This document shows positions 7,665 through 16,422 of a stretch of 64,000 bases of DNA, piece after piece; positions within the stretch are counted from its first letter, which is position 1; each line of letters opens with the position of its first letter. Origin of the DNA: Veillonellaceae bacterium (lineage in GTDB: Bacteria; Bacillota; Negativicutes; Veillonellales; Negativicoccaceae); assembly GCA_022771805.1 (NCBI GenBank), contig JALELM010000007.1, positions 47,332-111,331 on the forward strand. Reading direction: 5' to 3'. The notes under the pieces were generated by a model. It worked only from the letters and a program-made list of their open reading frames with translations, was not told the DNA's origin and searched no databases. A program made the position numbers and the translations under genes.

Positions 7665-10047
7665 CCCGGCGGCGACATATACCGTACGTATTAGCGTAGG
7701 CTCTAACCGTCAATCGAAAGCCTGGCGCGGGCGCGACTTCACCTGGGGCGAGCTCGCCGAACGACTGGCCGCGCCGACACGAACGGCGGAGACCATCGGC
7801 GCGTACCTTAAAATGAGCCGCGCCGAACAAGGCGACATTAAAGACGTCGGCGGCTATGTCGGCGGCGTGATTCGCGGCAGCCGGCGGAAAAAAGGCGCGA
7901 TGGCGTGGCGAACGCTCGTGACGCTTGACGCGGATTTTGCCGACGATACCTTTTTACCCACGGTAAGAGAGCATTTAGCGTGCGCTTGGGTCGCGCACAC
8001 GACGCATAAGCACACGGCGCAGTCGCAACGGTACCGCTTAATCATTCCGACAAGCCGCCCGATGCAAATAGACGAGTTCGCGTTTATTTCGCGCCGGATC
8101 GCGGCGGATATCGGCGTAGGGTACTTCGATAAGACGACGCACGCCCCGGAGCGGCTGATGTATTGGCCATCGGTCGCAAGCGACGGCGTGTGGGATTACC
8201 AGCGGCGCGCCGGCGAGCTTTTGGACGTTGACGCGTTTCTCGCCGCCAACCCGGGCTGGGAAGATATGAGCGAATGGCGGAGCGAAGACGAGGTTAATTT
8301 TAAGCGGCTGACGCAAAAGCAGCAGGACCCGATCGAAAAGCGCGGGATCGTCGGCGTATTTTGCCGCGAGTATTCGATCACCGAGGCGATGGAGGTATTC
8401 TTGCCGGGCGTATACGCGCCGACAACGCAAGAAAACCGCTTCACGTACACCGACGGCTCGACCGCCGGTGGCGCGCTGTTGTTTGAGAATAAATTTTTAT
8501 ATTCGTTCCACGCCACCGATCCATGCAGTGAGCACCTGGTCAACGCGTTTGATATGGTCAGGCTGCATAAATTCGGCGCGCTGGACGAGGACGCTAAGGA
8601 CGGCACGGTAACAACGAAATTACCATCATTTTTGGCGATGCAGGACATGGCGCGCGAAGATGGCCGGATCAAGGTCCGGCTACACAAAGAGCAACTGGCC
8701 AATGTTGATGATGAATTTAGCGACGACGAGGACTGGTCCTGGGCGAAAAAATTAACGTTTGACCGCCTGGCCCGGCTGCTACCGACGGCCGCCAACTTCA
8801 AGTTGATCATGGAACATCACCCGCACGTGCGCGGCATGTTGATCTATAACGATTTTTCATCACGTTTTGAAGTTCTTCGACGGCCACCATGGCGCCCCGC
8901 GGCCGGCGTCGGCACGGAGCATTGGGGCGAGGCCGACGACGCGGGGCTAACGAACTGGCTTGAAGAGACTTACCAGGTACGAAAGCCCAGCGTATTAAAA
9001 GACGTGCTGGCGGAGTACCGGTACATTCACCACTACCACCCGGTACGCGATTATCTGCGGGGGCTGGAATGGGACGGCGAACCGCGCGCCGATACGGTCT
9101 TAATCGACTTTTTAGGCGCGGAAGATTCGGCGTATGTCCGGACGGTGACGCGAAAAATGCTTCTGGCGGCCGTCGCGCGTGTCTTTCAACCGGGGATCAA
9201 GTTTGATTACATGCTGGTATTTGTCGGCGGCCAGGGGATCGGTAAATCGTACTTCATTAAACGTCTAGGCGGCAAATGGGCCTCTGACTCGGCTACCAGC
9301 ATGAGCGGCAAAGAAAGCTTTGAGCAACTACAGGGTAAGTGGATTCTAGAGTTCGGCGAACTTGCCGCCATGCGGAAAATGGAGATCGAGCAGGTCAAGT
9401 TTTACATTTCCAAAGACACGGACAGCTTCCGCCCGGCGTACGGTTACCGCGTGGAAGATTACCCGCGGCAGTGCGTCTTTTTCGGCAGTACGAATAATCA
9501 ATATTTTTTGAAAGATCCGACCGGAAACCGGCGCTTTTGGCCGGTGGAAGTCAACGAAGGTCATACGCGTAAACTGTTTGATGACTTTAACCAGGAGTAC
9601 ATCGACCAGGTATGGGCCGAGATGGTCCACGCCTGGGATAACGGCGAGCGGCGGCTTTATTTGGCGGAAGATGAGGAAAAAGAAGCCTTCGCACGGCAAC
9701 AGGCGCACCGAGAAATAAGCGATAAAGCGGGCATGGTTGAGGTTTACCTCGATACACCGCTACCGGAAAGCTGGAACGACTGGGGCATTGAACAGCGACA
9801 GACGCAGTTTGACAGCGCGTCGGACGTACAAGTGGAAGGAAAGATCAGGCGCGATCGCGTCTGCGTTGCGGAGATCTGGACGGAGTGCTTCCAGGGCGCC
9901 CAGGGCAAAATGCAGCGCCGAGACGCTAACGAAATTCACGAGATCATGATGACGATGCCGGGTTGGGAACGGTACACGGGCGGCAACAGTAAATTATGGT
10001 TTGGCCCGTATGGCCCACAGCGCGGATATGTCCGTATTGAGAAATAA
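7636..10047 (+). CDS. VapE-type primase/SF3-like helicase
   Basis: 803 residues; ATG at 7636 has AGGGG 8 bases upstream (GTG 7627 and ATG 7630 are alternatives). The N-terminal part (residues 1-210) resembles a primase-like domain with TLDADF, and H/R-rich HTTHKHTAQSQRYRL. The C-terminal virulence-associated E ATPase domain has Walker A GGQGIGKS (about 531-538) and Walker B-like ILEFGEL. It would unwind or prime at the phage origin. The repeat-rich non-coding stretch directly downstream is a possible target. Confidence 0.9.
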   Translation: MKPNTTAKIDPAATYTVRISVGSNRQSKAWRGRDFTWGELAERLAAPTRTAETIGAYLKMSRAEQGDIKDVGGYVGGVIRGSRRKKGAMAWRTLVTLDADFADDTFLPTVREHLACAWVAHTTHKHTAQSQRYRLIIPTSRPMQIDEFAFISRRIAADIGVGYFDKTTHAPERLMYWPSVASDGVWDYQRRAGELLDVDAFLAANPGWEDMSEWRSEDEVNFKRLTQKQQDPIEKRGIVGVFCREYSITEAMEVFLPGVYAPTTQENRFTYTDGSTAGGALLFENKFLYSFHATDPCSEHLVNAFDMVRLHKFGALDEDAKDGTVTTKLPSFLAMQDMAREDGRIKVRLHKEQLANVDDEFSDDEDWSWAKKLTFDRLARLLPTAANFKLIMEHHPHVRGMLIYNDFSSRFEVLRRPPWRPAAGVGTEHWGEADDAGLTNWLEETYQVRKPSVLKDVLAEYRYIHHYHPVRDYLRGLEWDGEPRADTVLIDFLGAEDSAYVRTVTRKMLLAAVARVFQPGIKFDYMLVFVGGQGIGKSYFIKRLGGKWASDSATSMSGKESFEQLQGKWILEFGELAAMRKMEIEQVKFYISKDTDSFRPAYGYRVEDYPRQCVFFGSTNNQYFLKDPTGNRRFWPVEVNEGHTRKLFDDFNQEYIDQVWAEMVHAWDNGERRLYLAEDEEKEAFARQQAHREISDKAGMVEVYLDTPLPESWNDWGIEQRQTQFDSASDVQVEGKIRRDRVCVAEIWTECFQGAQGKMQRRDANEIHEIMMTMPGWERYTGGNSKLWFGPYGPQRGYVRIEK

Positions 10048-10368
10048 AGTATAGCCGATAACGGCTAGATGTGTGTCCGTCGGCAATAGCACCGGCTATG
10101 TCAAAAGCGTTTAGGCATAGCCGTGCGTAGCCGATATAGCCGATTACGGCTACATAGAAAACGTTTGTGTAACAGTGCTTAATTAGTCAATATAGCCTAT
10201 ATAGCCGATAAATACCATAAAAGTATTTTTTAGGAATTATGAAGGCATATATAAACAAAAGCATGATTATTTATTAATATGCCGTCATAAACCGTAAATA
10301 ATATTTGTCTTCAATTTTTCGGCAATATCGGCTATGCGTTTGATGATATTGAGAACGGGGCGGTTGTG
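10048..10368. repeat. AT-rich non-coding region with TAGCCGAT iterons, candidate replication origin
   Basis: About 320 bases without a gene. TAGCCGAT occurs at 10052, 10128, 10137 and 10202 and inverted (ATCGGCTA) near 10327, with further CGGCTA/TAGCC half copies at 10062, 10093, 10118, 10147 and 10193. Two form 16-base palindromes TAGCCGATWACGGCTA at 10052-10067 and 10137-10152. The centre (10210-10320) is very AT-rich. Iterons plus an AT-rich stretch beside the helicase gene fit an origin. A regulator binding site is the alternative. Confidence 0.55.
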
Positions 10369-10659
10369 ATGATTGATGAAAGAGATGTTGAACGATACTT
10401 GATCAAGGAGTGCGAAAAGCGCGGCTGGTTATGTTGGAAGTTTGTATCACCGGGGCGGCGGGGCGTGCCGGATCGGATTGTCATTCGCCCCGGGTCCGTG
10501 GCTTTTGTAGAAGTAAAACGAAAAGGCGGGCGCGTATCGCCTTTACAGGTCCGGCGGATTGAGGAGCTGACCCGGCTAGTGATTCCGGCCCGAGTGGTCG
10601 AGACGAAAGAAGATATCGACGAAATGATCAGAGAGTGGGAGGGCCGCGATGAAGTATGA
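10369..10659 (+). CDS. VRR-NUC domain nuclease
   Basis: 96 residues; ATG at 10369 (GTG 10366 possible) after GGGGCGG. Small stand-alone VRR-NUC of the PD-(D/E)XK fold: Glu near the start (VERYL), GVPDRIVI and VEVKRKGG give the E, D and E-x-K residues. Such phage enzymes are Holliday-junction-like or structure-specific nucleases. It overlaps the helicase start by 11 bases, as VRR-NUC and SNF2 genes do in many Firmicute phages. Confidence 0.9.
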   Translation: MIDERDVERYLIKECEKRGWLCWKFVSPGRRGVPDRIVIRPGSVAFVEVKRKGGRVSPLQVRRIEELTRLVIPARVVETKEDIDEMIREWEGRDEV

Positions 10660-11992
10660 TCCGCACGCGTACCAGGAATACGCCACACAACGCATTATCG
10701 ATACGCCAAAGGTCGGGCTCTTCCTGGATATGGGGCTTGGTAAGACCGTATCGACGCTGACGGCGGTTGAGGAGTTAATAAACGACCGTTTCGCCGTTCG
10801 TAAGTGTTTAGTGATCGCCCCGCTGCGCGTGGCCAAGATGACGTGGACGGACGAGGCGGCGAAATGGGATCATCTTCACCTGCGTATTTCACGTGTATTG
10901 GGAAGCGAGGCGGAACGTAAGCGGGCGCTTGCGACGGACGCTGACGTGTATACGATCAATCGCGAAAACGTGCCCTGGCTGGTTACGTTGTACGGGCGGC
11001 GTTGGCCGTTCGATATGGTGGTAGTCGATGAATCGTCAAGCTTCAAAAATCATCGGGCGAAACGCTTCCGCGCGCTGCGTCAAGTGCTGGGATTGATTGA
11101 TCGGTTAGTACTTTTAACCGGAACGCCAAGCCCGCGTAGTCTGATGGACTTGTGGGCGCAGATGTACTTGTTGGATCAAGGCGCGCGGCTGGGCAAAACC
11201 ATCGGCGCGTATCGTGACGCGTATTTTAAGCCGGGTAAGCGTAACGGCTATGTAGTTTATGATTGGATCCTGCGCGATGGGGCGGGCGAGGCTATTTATC
11301 GTCATATCGGCGATGTCTGCGTGTCGATGACGGCGGACGACTGGCTGACGCTACCGGAGCGAGTGACGAACCGGGTCGAGGTGGAGTTGCCGCCGGCCGC
11401 GCGGCGTACGTATGACCGATTGCTGCGTGATTTTACGGCGGAAATTGACGGTAACGAGGTAACAGCCGCCAATGCGGCGGTGCTTACCGGAAAGCTGTTA
11501 CAGGTGGCCAACGGCGCGGTGTATGACGAAGACGGCGCCGTGTGCGAGGTGCACCGGGCGAAACTTGACGCCCTGGCGGAAATCCGCGAAGAGTGCAACG
11601 AGCCTATGATTGTTTTTTACTGGTACCAACACGACATGGAGCGGTTAAAAAAAGCCTTTCCGGACGCCCGTTTTTTGGAGACGGAGGCGGACCTGGGCGC
11701 GTGGAACCGTGGCGAGATACCGATGTTATTGTTGCACCCGGCCAGCGCCGGGCACGGCTTAAATCTGCAAGAGGGCGGTCACGTGATCGTCTGGTACGGT
11801 CTGACCTGGAGCCTTGAGCTGTATCAACAGGCGAACGCCCGCCTTTATCGTCAAGGCCAAACTAAACCCGTGATCGTTCACCATCTCGTGGCTAAAGACA
11901 CGATGGACGGCCGGGTATTGAACGCGTTAGCCGGGAAGTCCACCGGGCAGGACGCGTTAATTGCCGCAGTAAAAGCGGAGATTGGAGAGTGA
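10649..11992 (+). CDS. SNF2-type DEAD-like helicase
   Basis: 447 residues. Walker A DMGLGKT (residues 27-33), DESSSFKN (motif II), LTGTPSPRSLMDLWAQ (motif III), then HGLNLQ and QANARLYRQGQ (motifs V and VI) in a complete two-lobe SF2 helicase. Likely a replication or recombination motor partnered with the VRR-NUC protein. Ends 5 bases before the next start. Confidence 0.93.
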   Translation: MKYDPHAYQEYATQRIIDTPKVGLFLDMGLGKTVSTLTAVEELINDRFAVRKCLVIAPLRVAKMTWTDEAAKWDHLHLRISRVLGSEAERKRALATDADVYTINRENVPWLVTLYGRRWPFDMVVVDESSSFKNHRAKRFRALRQVLGLIDRLVLLTGTPSPRSLMDLWAQMYLLDQGARLGKTIGAYRDAYFKPGKRNGYVVYDWILRDGAGEAIYRHIGDVCVSMTADDWLTLPERVTNRVEVELPPAARRTYDRLLRDFTAEIDGNEVTAANAAVLTGKLLQVANGAVYDEDGAVCEVHRAKLDALAEIREECNEPMIVFYWYQHDMERLKKAFPDARFLETEADLGAWNRGEIPMLLLHPASAGHGLNLQEGGHVIVWYGLTWSLELYQQANARLYRQGQTKPVIVHHLVAKDTMDGRVLNALAGKSTGQDALIAAVKAEIGE

Positions 11993-11997
11993 TAAAG

Positions 11998-12525
11998 ATG
12001 ACGGAACTTTTGTGGGCGCTGACGGCGCTTGCGGGCATCTGTATCGGCTACATGGCGGGACGTACGGAGCGACGCTTGGACGACGCGCGAAGTGGAAACG
12101 ACATGGCCGATCCGGTCAATCATCCGGCGCATTATACGGACGGGCGGATCGAGACGGCGGACTATATCGAGAGCGGCCGCTACTCGTGGTGGCTGGGAAA
12201 TGCGATCAAGTACATCTCGCGCGCGGGGAAAAAAGACCCTGCCAAGTACGGCGAAGACTTGGAAAAAGCGATCTGGTACTTGGAACGCGCCGCCGCGTGG
12301 GAGCGGTTGGGGAAAAAGAAGCGCCCGCGGCGTATATCCGCGGACGTGTATATCGTGGATAAGTGCTTGACGGGGGCGCGTGCGCAAGCGCTGCATCTGA
12401 TCGAAGACGCCGTGTGCGTACCTCATCATGCCGCGACGGATATACGCGTGCGGCGACTCTTTGCGTCGGAGCGGCTGTTTGAGGCGGCCGAAGTGCTGAA
12501 AGAAGGTGTGACAGATGGCGAGTAA
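11998..12525 (+). CDS. DUF3310 protein with N-terminal membrane segment
   Basis: 175 residues; ATG at 11998 behind GGAGAG. Residues 3-22 (LLWALTALAGICIGYMAG) form a membrane helix. A DUF3310 domain follows (DPVNHPAHYTDGRIETADYI...NAIKYISRAGKKDP...DLEKAIWYLERA). DUF3310 proteins are often annotated as nucleotide kinases by association, with no proven activity known to me. The C-terminal 60 residues (VDKCLTGARAQALHLIEDAV...) are not part of the usual domain. Confidence 0.85.
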   Translation: MTELLWALTALAGICIGYMAGRTERRLDDARSGNDMADPVNHPAHYTDGRIETADYIESGRYSWWLGNAIKYISRAGKKDPAKYGEDLEKAIWYLERAAAWERLGKKKRPRRISADVYIVDKCLTGARAQALHLIEDAVCVPHHAATDIRVRRLFASERLFEAAEVLKEGVTDGE

Positions 12526-12940
12526 TGAAGACGCGCGCGCGGAGCTCGAGGGGCTGCGCGAAATGAACGCGCGGATCGACGCGTTAATCATGGAAAAAGA
12601 AAAGTTGGCCGCCCGCGCGACGAGCCTTGCCCGCCCGCTTTCTGAACCGGTATCCGGTACACGCCGATCAGACATAGCCAACGCGGCCGCTAAATTGGCC
12701 GATATGGGAAGAGAGATTAACCGGACTATTGATGATTACTACGAACGAAAGGATCGGATTTTAGAAAAAATAAACGCACTTTCTGATGCCCGATACCGAT
12801 TGCTTTTAAGCTGGTACTACGTACAAACGGAGCGGCTAACCTTGGAAGAGGTCGCCGATAAGATGGGCTATCATCATCAATCTCTGCGCCGGTTGCACGT
12901 TTTAGCGCTTGACGCGTACCAGAAAAAGCACTTTTCATAA
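12515..12940 (+). CDS. ArpU/DUF1492-like late transcription regulator
   Basis: 141 residues. An N-terminal coiled coil (about 1-90) and a C-terminal sigma-70 region 4-like helix-turn-helix (RLTLEEVADKMGYHHQSLRRLH, 108-130). Proteins of this kind at the end of the early operon, just before terS, activate late genes in Firmicute phages (RinA/ArpU group). Directly downstream lies a -10 box whose -35 is replaced by a TGCTACA tandem repeat, a plausible binding site. Family assignment moderately sure. Confidence 0.78.
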   Translation: MASNEDARAELEGLREMNARIDALIMEKEKLAARATSLARPLSEPVSGTRRSDIANAAAKLADMGREINRTIDDYYERKDRILEKINALSDARYRLLLSWYYVQTERLTLEEVADKMGYHHQSLRRLHVLALDAYQKKHFS

Positions 12941-12944
12941 AACC

Positions 12945-12981
12945 TGCTACAAAATGCTACATTAGAACGTGTTATTATGAT
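12945..12981 (+). promoter_or_regulatory. Candidate activated late promoter
   Basis: Tandem TGCTACA at 12945-12951 and 12955-12961 (10-base period) lies upstream of TATGAT at 12976-12981. No consensus -35 is present; the repeat occupies that place. It fits a promoter needing the ArpU-like protein encoded immediately upstream. Confidence 0.55.
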
Positions 12982-13017
12982 AGTGTGGAAAACTAGAGAA
13001 CAGGTTTCCTCCTTAAG

Positions 13018-13043
13018 AGCCGCCCGGTTGGACGGCTTTTTTA
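13018..13043 (+). terminator. Rho-independent terminator
   Basis: AGCCGCC...GG-A-CGGCT stem followed by TTTTTT. Lies about 30 bases downstream of the late -10 box, so it ends the early operon and may also attenuate late transcription. Confidence 0.75.
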
Positions 13044-13059
13044 TTGCAAGGGGCAAAAT

Positions 13060-13218
13060 ATGAATCATGAACATTATCCTGACCCGACGGCCGACAAAGC
13101 GTGCGCGCGAGTGGATCGGGAAAAAAGAGAGATCGACCGGCTGATTAGAGTAGTAAAAGAGATATGCGCGTTAGCCGGATATGAGATCATCGGAGACATT
13201 CATATAAAAAAGAAGTAG
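13060..13218 (+). CDS. Small conserved phage protein before terS
   Basis: 52 residues; ATG at 13060 after AAGGGGCAAAA. Sequence HYPDPTADKAC...VDREKREIDRLIRVVKEICALAGYEIIGDIHIKKK follows a pattern I recognise in small proteins preceding the terminase genes in Firmicute phages. Function unknown. Flanked on both sides by terminators. Confidence 0.7.
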   Translation: MNHEHYPDPTADKACARVDREKREIDRLIRVVKEICALAGYEIIGDIHIKKK

Positions 13219-13240
13219 CGCCAATAGAGGGCGCTTTTTT
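13217..13240 (+). terminator. Rho-independent terminator before terS
   Basis: AGCGCC (13217-13222), loop AATAGAG, GGCGCT (13230-13235), then six T. Second terminator between the late promoter and terS. Confidence 0.75.
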
Positions 13241-13260
13241 AATACAGAAAGGAGTTGCCC

Positions 13261-13692
13261 GTGGCGAAGCTGACAAGAAAACAAGAGTTATTTGCGACCG
13301 AATACGTACGCCTTAAGGGCAACGGTACACAGGCGGCTATTGCGGCCGGGTATAGCGAAAAAACGGCCTCGGTAATAGCAATAGAAAACCTAAGAAAACC
13401 TAATATAAAAAATCGTATTGAGGAGCTGACGAAAAAGGCAGACGCGGAGAAAATCGCCGACGCAAAAGAAGTATTACAGTTGCTGACGGAAATTGTCCGC
13501 GGCGAGATGAGCGAGGAAGTCGTCGCGATTAATCCGCAAGGCGAGGAAAGCCGGACGAATAGAAAGCCGACGATTAAAGACAGAAGCAAAGCGCTTGAAA
13601 TTCTTTCTCGTTGTCTCGGAATGACGCTGCCGGAGACACAGGTCAACGTTACTCCGGTCATCATCACCGGAGAGGATAAGCTCGATGAATGA
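13261..13692 (+). CDS. terS: Terminase small subunit
   Basis: 143 residues with a GTG start at 13261, AGGAG 6 bases upstream. Terminase_2 family N-terminus: LTRKQELFATEYV...NGTQAAIAAGYSEKTASVIAIENLRKPNI, the DNA-recognition helix-turn-helix; the C-terminal half carries the oligomerisation helices. It selects phage DNA for packaging with the large subunit, whose start it overlaps by 8 bases. Confidence 0.94.
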   Translation: MAKLTRKQELFATEYVRLKGNGTQAAIAAGYSEKTASVIAIENLRKPNIKNRIEELTKKADAEKIADAKEVLQLLTEIVRGEMSEEVVAINPQGEESRTNRKPTIKDRSKALEILSRCLGMTLPETQVNVTPVIITGEDKLDE

Positions 13693-14929
13693 GCGGCGCG
13701 TTTATCTTCCGAACGTAGTCGGTAAAGGCTACGGGGCCTTTTGGAAGTGGCGCGGACGCTATCGGGTAGTTAAGGGAAGCCGCGCCAGCAAAAAGTCAAA
13801 AACAACGGCGCTTTGGTACATCTATAACTTGATGAAGTACCCGGCGGCGAACTTGGTCGTTGTCCGGAAGGTGTTTAGAACTCTTCAAAACTCGTGTTTT
13901 TCGGACTTATGCTGGGCAATAGATCGGCTGGGCGTTAGCCCATACTGGAAAGCGACTAAAAGCCCGCTTGAAATCGTCTACATTCCGACCGGGCAAAAAA
14001 TATTATTTGTCGGGCTCGATGATCCGTTAAAAATAACGTCCTTATCCGTGCCGCGCGGCGTTCTTTGCTGGGCGTGGATCGAGGAAGCCTACGAGGTGAC
14101 ATCAGAAGAGGCTTTCAACAGACTAGATGAATCCATTCGCGGGCAGTTGCCGAAAGATTTATTTACACAGTTAACGCTAACCTTTAACCCGTGGAGCAGC
14201 CGCCACTGGTTGAAAAAACGCTTTTTCGATGAGGAGAGCCCTCAAGTATTGGCGCTTACGACCGATTATCGATGCAACGAGTTTTTGAGCGCGTCGGACT
14301 TGGCGCTATTCGAGGAAATGAAAAAGAATAAAAAGCGCTACCGGGTGGCGGGGCTCGGCGATTGGGGTATTGTCGAGGGCTTAATTTATGATAATTGGAG
14401 TGAAAAAGCCTTTGATATTGACGCGTTACGCAAGCAAGAAGGAATCAACGCGGCGTTCGGGCTTGACTTCGGCTTTACGACCGATCCGGCGGCGCTATGG
14501 TGCGGGCTGGTGGATAAGGGAAAGCGCCTAATATACGTATTTGATGAACTGTACGAAAAAGGGCTGACAAATCAGGAACTATACAAGGCGATAGAGGCGC
14601 GCGGCTACGCGAAAGAACAGATCACAGCCGACAGCGCAGAGCCGAAATCTATCGAGGAACTGCGCCGGGCAGGATTAACAAGAGTGCGGAAAAGCCGCAA
14701 AGGCCCCGACAGTATCCGGCACGGCATACAACAGATACAGAATTTCCGGATTATCGTTCACCCGTGCTGCGTAAATACCTTGCGAGAGTTGTCGCTGTAC
14801 GCGTGGGCAAAAGATAAATTCGACGAGTACACGGGCAAGCCGGAAGATGATAACAACCACTTAATGGACGCTATGAGATACGCGCTAGCGGGCGCGCTCG
14901 GTAAAGAGCTGGTCGGCTTTGGAGGTTAA
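13685..14929 (+). CDS. terL: Terminase large subunit (PBSX type)
   Basis: 414 residues. ATPase part with an atypical Walker A (GSRASKKSKTT, about 31-41), LVVVRKV and Walker B-like WAWIEEAYE. C-terminal RNase H-like nuclease with Asp residues in GLDFGF, ITADSAEPKSIEEL and NNHLMDAMRYA. It drives ATP-powered DNA translocation and cuts the concatemer. PBSX-type terminases generally go with headful packaging. Confidence 0.95.
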   Translation: MNERRVYLPNVVGKGYGAFWKWRGRYRVVKGSRASKKSKTTALWYIYNLMKYPAANLVVVRKVFRTLQNSCFSDLCWAIDRLGVSPYWKATKSPLEIVYIPTGQKILFVGLDDPLKITSLSVPRGVLCWAWIEEAYEVTSEEAFNRLDESIRGQLPKDLFTQLTLTFNPWSSRHWLKKRFFDEESPQVLALTTDYRCNEFLSASDLALFEEMKKNKKRYRVAGLGDWGIVEGLIYDNWSEKAFDIDALRKQEGINAAFGLDFGFTTDPAALWCGLVDKGKRLIYVFDELYEKGLTNQELYKAIEARGYAKEQITADSAEPKSIEELRRAGLTRVRKSRKGPDSIRHGIQQIQNFRIIVHPCCVNTLRELSLYAWAKDKFDEYTGKPEDDNNHLMDAMRYALAGALGKELVGFGG

Positions 14930-14930
14930 A

Positions 14931-16418
14931 TTGAGCATTTTACAAACGTTGCGGAACTTCGGGCGCGGGCAGACGCTCGTCAAGGAGGATAAAACGGTGC
15001 TTTTCAACGACGCAATGACCGAGGTTGAGTTTTTAGAGAAAGAGATCAAGGCTTTTTTGACGTCGGATAAACGGCGGCAGATGATCGAGGGCGAAGCCTA
15101 CTATCAGGGCGTGCACGATGTCGCGGAAAAAGTCCGCACGGCAATCGGCGAAAACGGGCAGCCGGAGGCGATCCACAATCTACCGAATAACAGAGTAACG
15201 TACAACACGTACGCGAACCTTGTCGATCAAAAGGCTAACTACCTTTTAGCGAATCCGATCGAGCCGCAGACGGACGAAAAAGAGTTCAAAGAGAAAGTCG
15301 CGGCTATCCTTGACACGGCCTTTGATAAGCGCATACGGGCGATCGGTGTCGACGCGCTAAATTGCGGTATAGGTTATTTGCTCGTCTATGTAGCCGACGG
15401 CGAATTGAAGTATAAGCGGCTTAAACCCTACGAGGTATTGCCCTTTTGGAAAGATGAAGAGCACGAGGAGCTCGACGCGTTTATACGGATCTACGGGGTT
15501 GAGGAATACAAAGGGCGCGAAAAAAAGACCGTTCAACACGTGGAGTATTACACGCTTGACGGCGTTAAATACTTTATCTATACGGATATGGGAAAACTCG
15601 AGCCGGATATTAGCCGTGAAGATGAAACGTACTTGACGTATAAGAGCGCGGAGGGGGTAAAGGGCTTTAACTGGGCGCGCTTGCCCTTGATTGCTTTCAA
15701 GTACAACGCCAACGAGCAGCCGTTATTGGCGCGTGTGAAGTCGCTGCAGGACGCGTTAAACGACATGATGAGCGGCGTGTTGGATAGAATCCAGGAAGAC
15801 AGCCGCAACACGATTTTAGTCGTTAAAAACTACGAAGGCACCAAGGCCGACGAGTTCCGTCATAACCTTTCGCAGTACGGCGTCGTATTCGTCAGGACGG
15901 AAGACGGCGCGGAGGGCGGCGTGGATACTCTTCAAATTGAAGTTAATCCGGGCAATTATGAAATCGTTATCAAGCTACTTAAAAAAGCGATTATCGAATG
16001 CGGCCGCGGCTATGACGCGAAAGACGACCGACTGGGCGGCAATGCTAACCAACTGAACATTAAAAGCATGTATAGCGATATTGACCTAGACGCAGATAGC
16101 ATGCAGCTTGAATTTTCCGTCGCCCTTGATCGGCTTTTATACTTCGTCGGCTTGGTCGCTGACGGCTTCCGCGTCGTTAAGCATAAGCCGGTACTCTGGA
16201 AGTTTAACCGCGACATCATCATCAACGAGGCGGACACGATCGCGAACGCCCGCGACAGCGTGGGTATTTTGTCTATGCGCACGATCGTCGCCAACCACCC
16301 GTGGACGGTCGACGCGAACGACGAACTGCGGCAGATCGAAAAGGAAAGATCAGAGACGATACCCGCCCTTGAAGACTATGCGAAACCGACGGAAACGGGC
16401 AAAAATGCAGAGGAATAG
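14931..16418 (+). CDS. Portal protein (SPP1 gp6-like)
   Basis: 495 residues from the TTG at 14931, 5 bases after GGAGG (the in-frame TTG at 14919 lies upstream of that site). SPP1 gp6/DUF1506-like portal features: NRVTYNTYANLVDQKANYLL, the long helical stem (QDALNDMMSGVLDRIQEDSRNTILVV) and the crown region (LGGNANQLNIKSMYSDIDLDA). Forms the dodecameric DNA entry ring. Followed after 4 bases by the MuF gene. Confidence 0.92.
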   Translation: MSILQTLRNFGRGQTLVKEDKTVLFNDAMTEVEFLEKEIKAFLTSDKRRQMIEGEAYYQGVHDVAEKVRTAIGENGQPEAIHNLPNNRVTYNTYANLVDQKANYLLANPIEPQTDEKEFKEKVAAILDTAFDKRIRAIGVDALNCGIGYLLVYVADGELKYKRLKPYEVLPFWKDEEHEELDAFIRIYGVEEYKGREKKTVQHVEYYTLDGVKYFIYTDMGKLEPDISREDETYLTYKSAEGVKGFNWARLPLIAFKYNANEQPLLARVKSLQDALNDMMSGVLDRIQEDSRNTILVVKNYEGTKADEFRHNLSQYGVVFVRTEDGAEGGVDTLQIEVNPGNYEIVIKLLKKAIIECGRGYDAKDDRLGGNANQLNIKSMYSDIDLDADSMQLEFSVALDRLLYFVGLVADGFRVVKHKPVLWKFNRDIIINEADTIANARDSVGILSMRTIVANHPWTVDANDELRQIEKERSETIPALEDYAKPTETGKNAEE

Positions 16419-16422
16419 CTAA

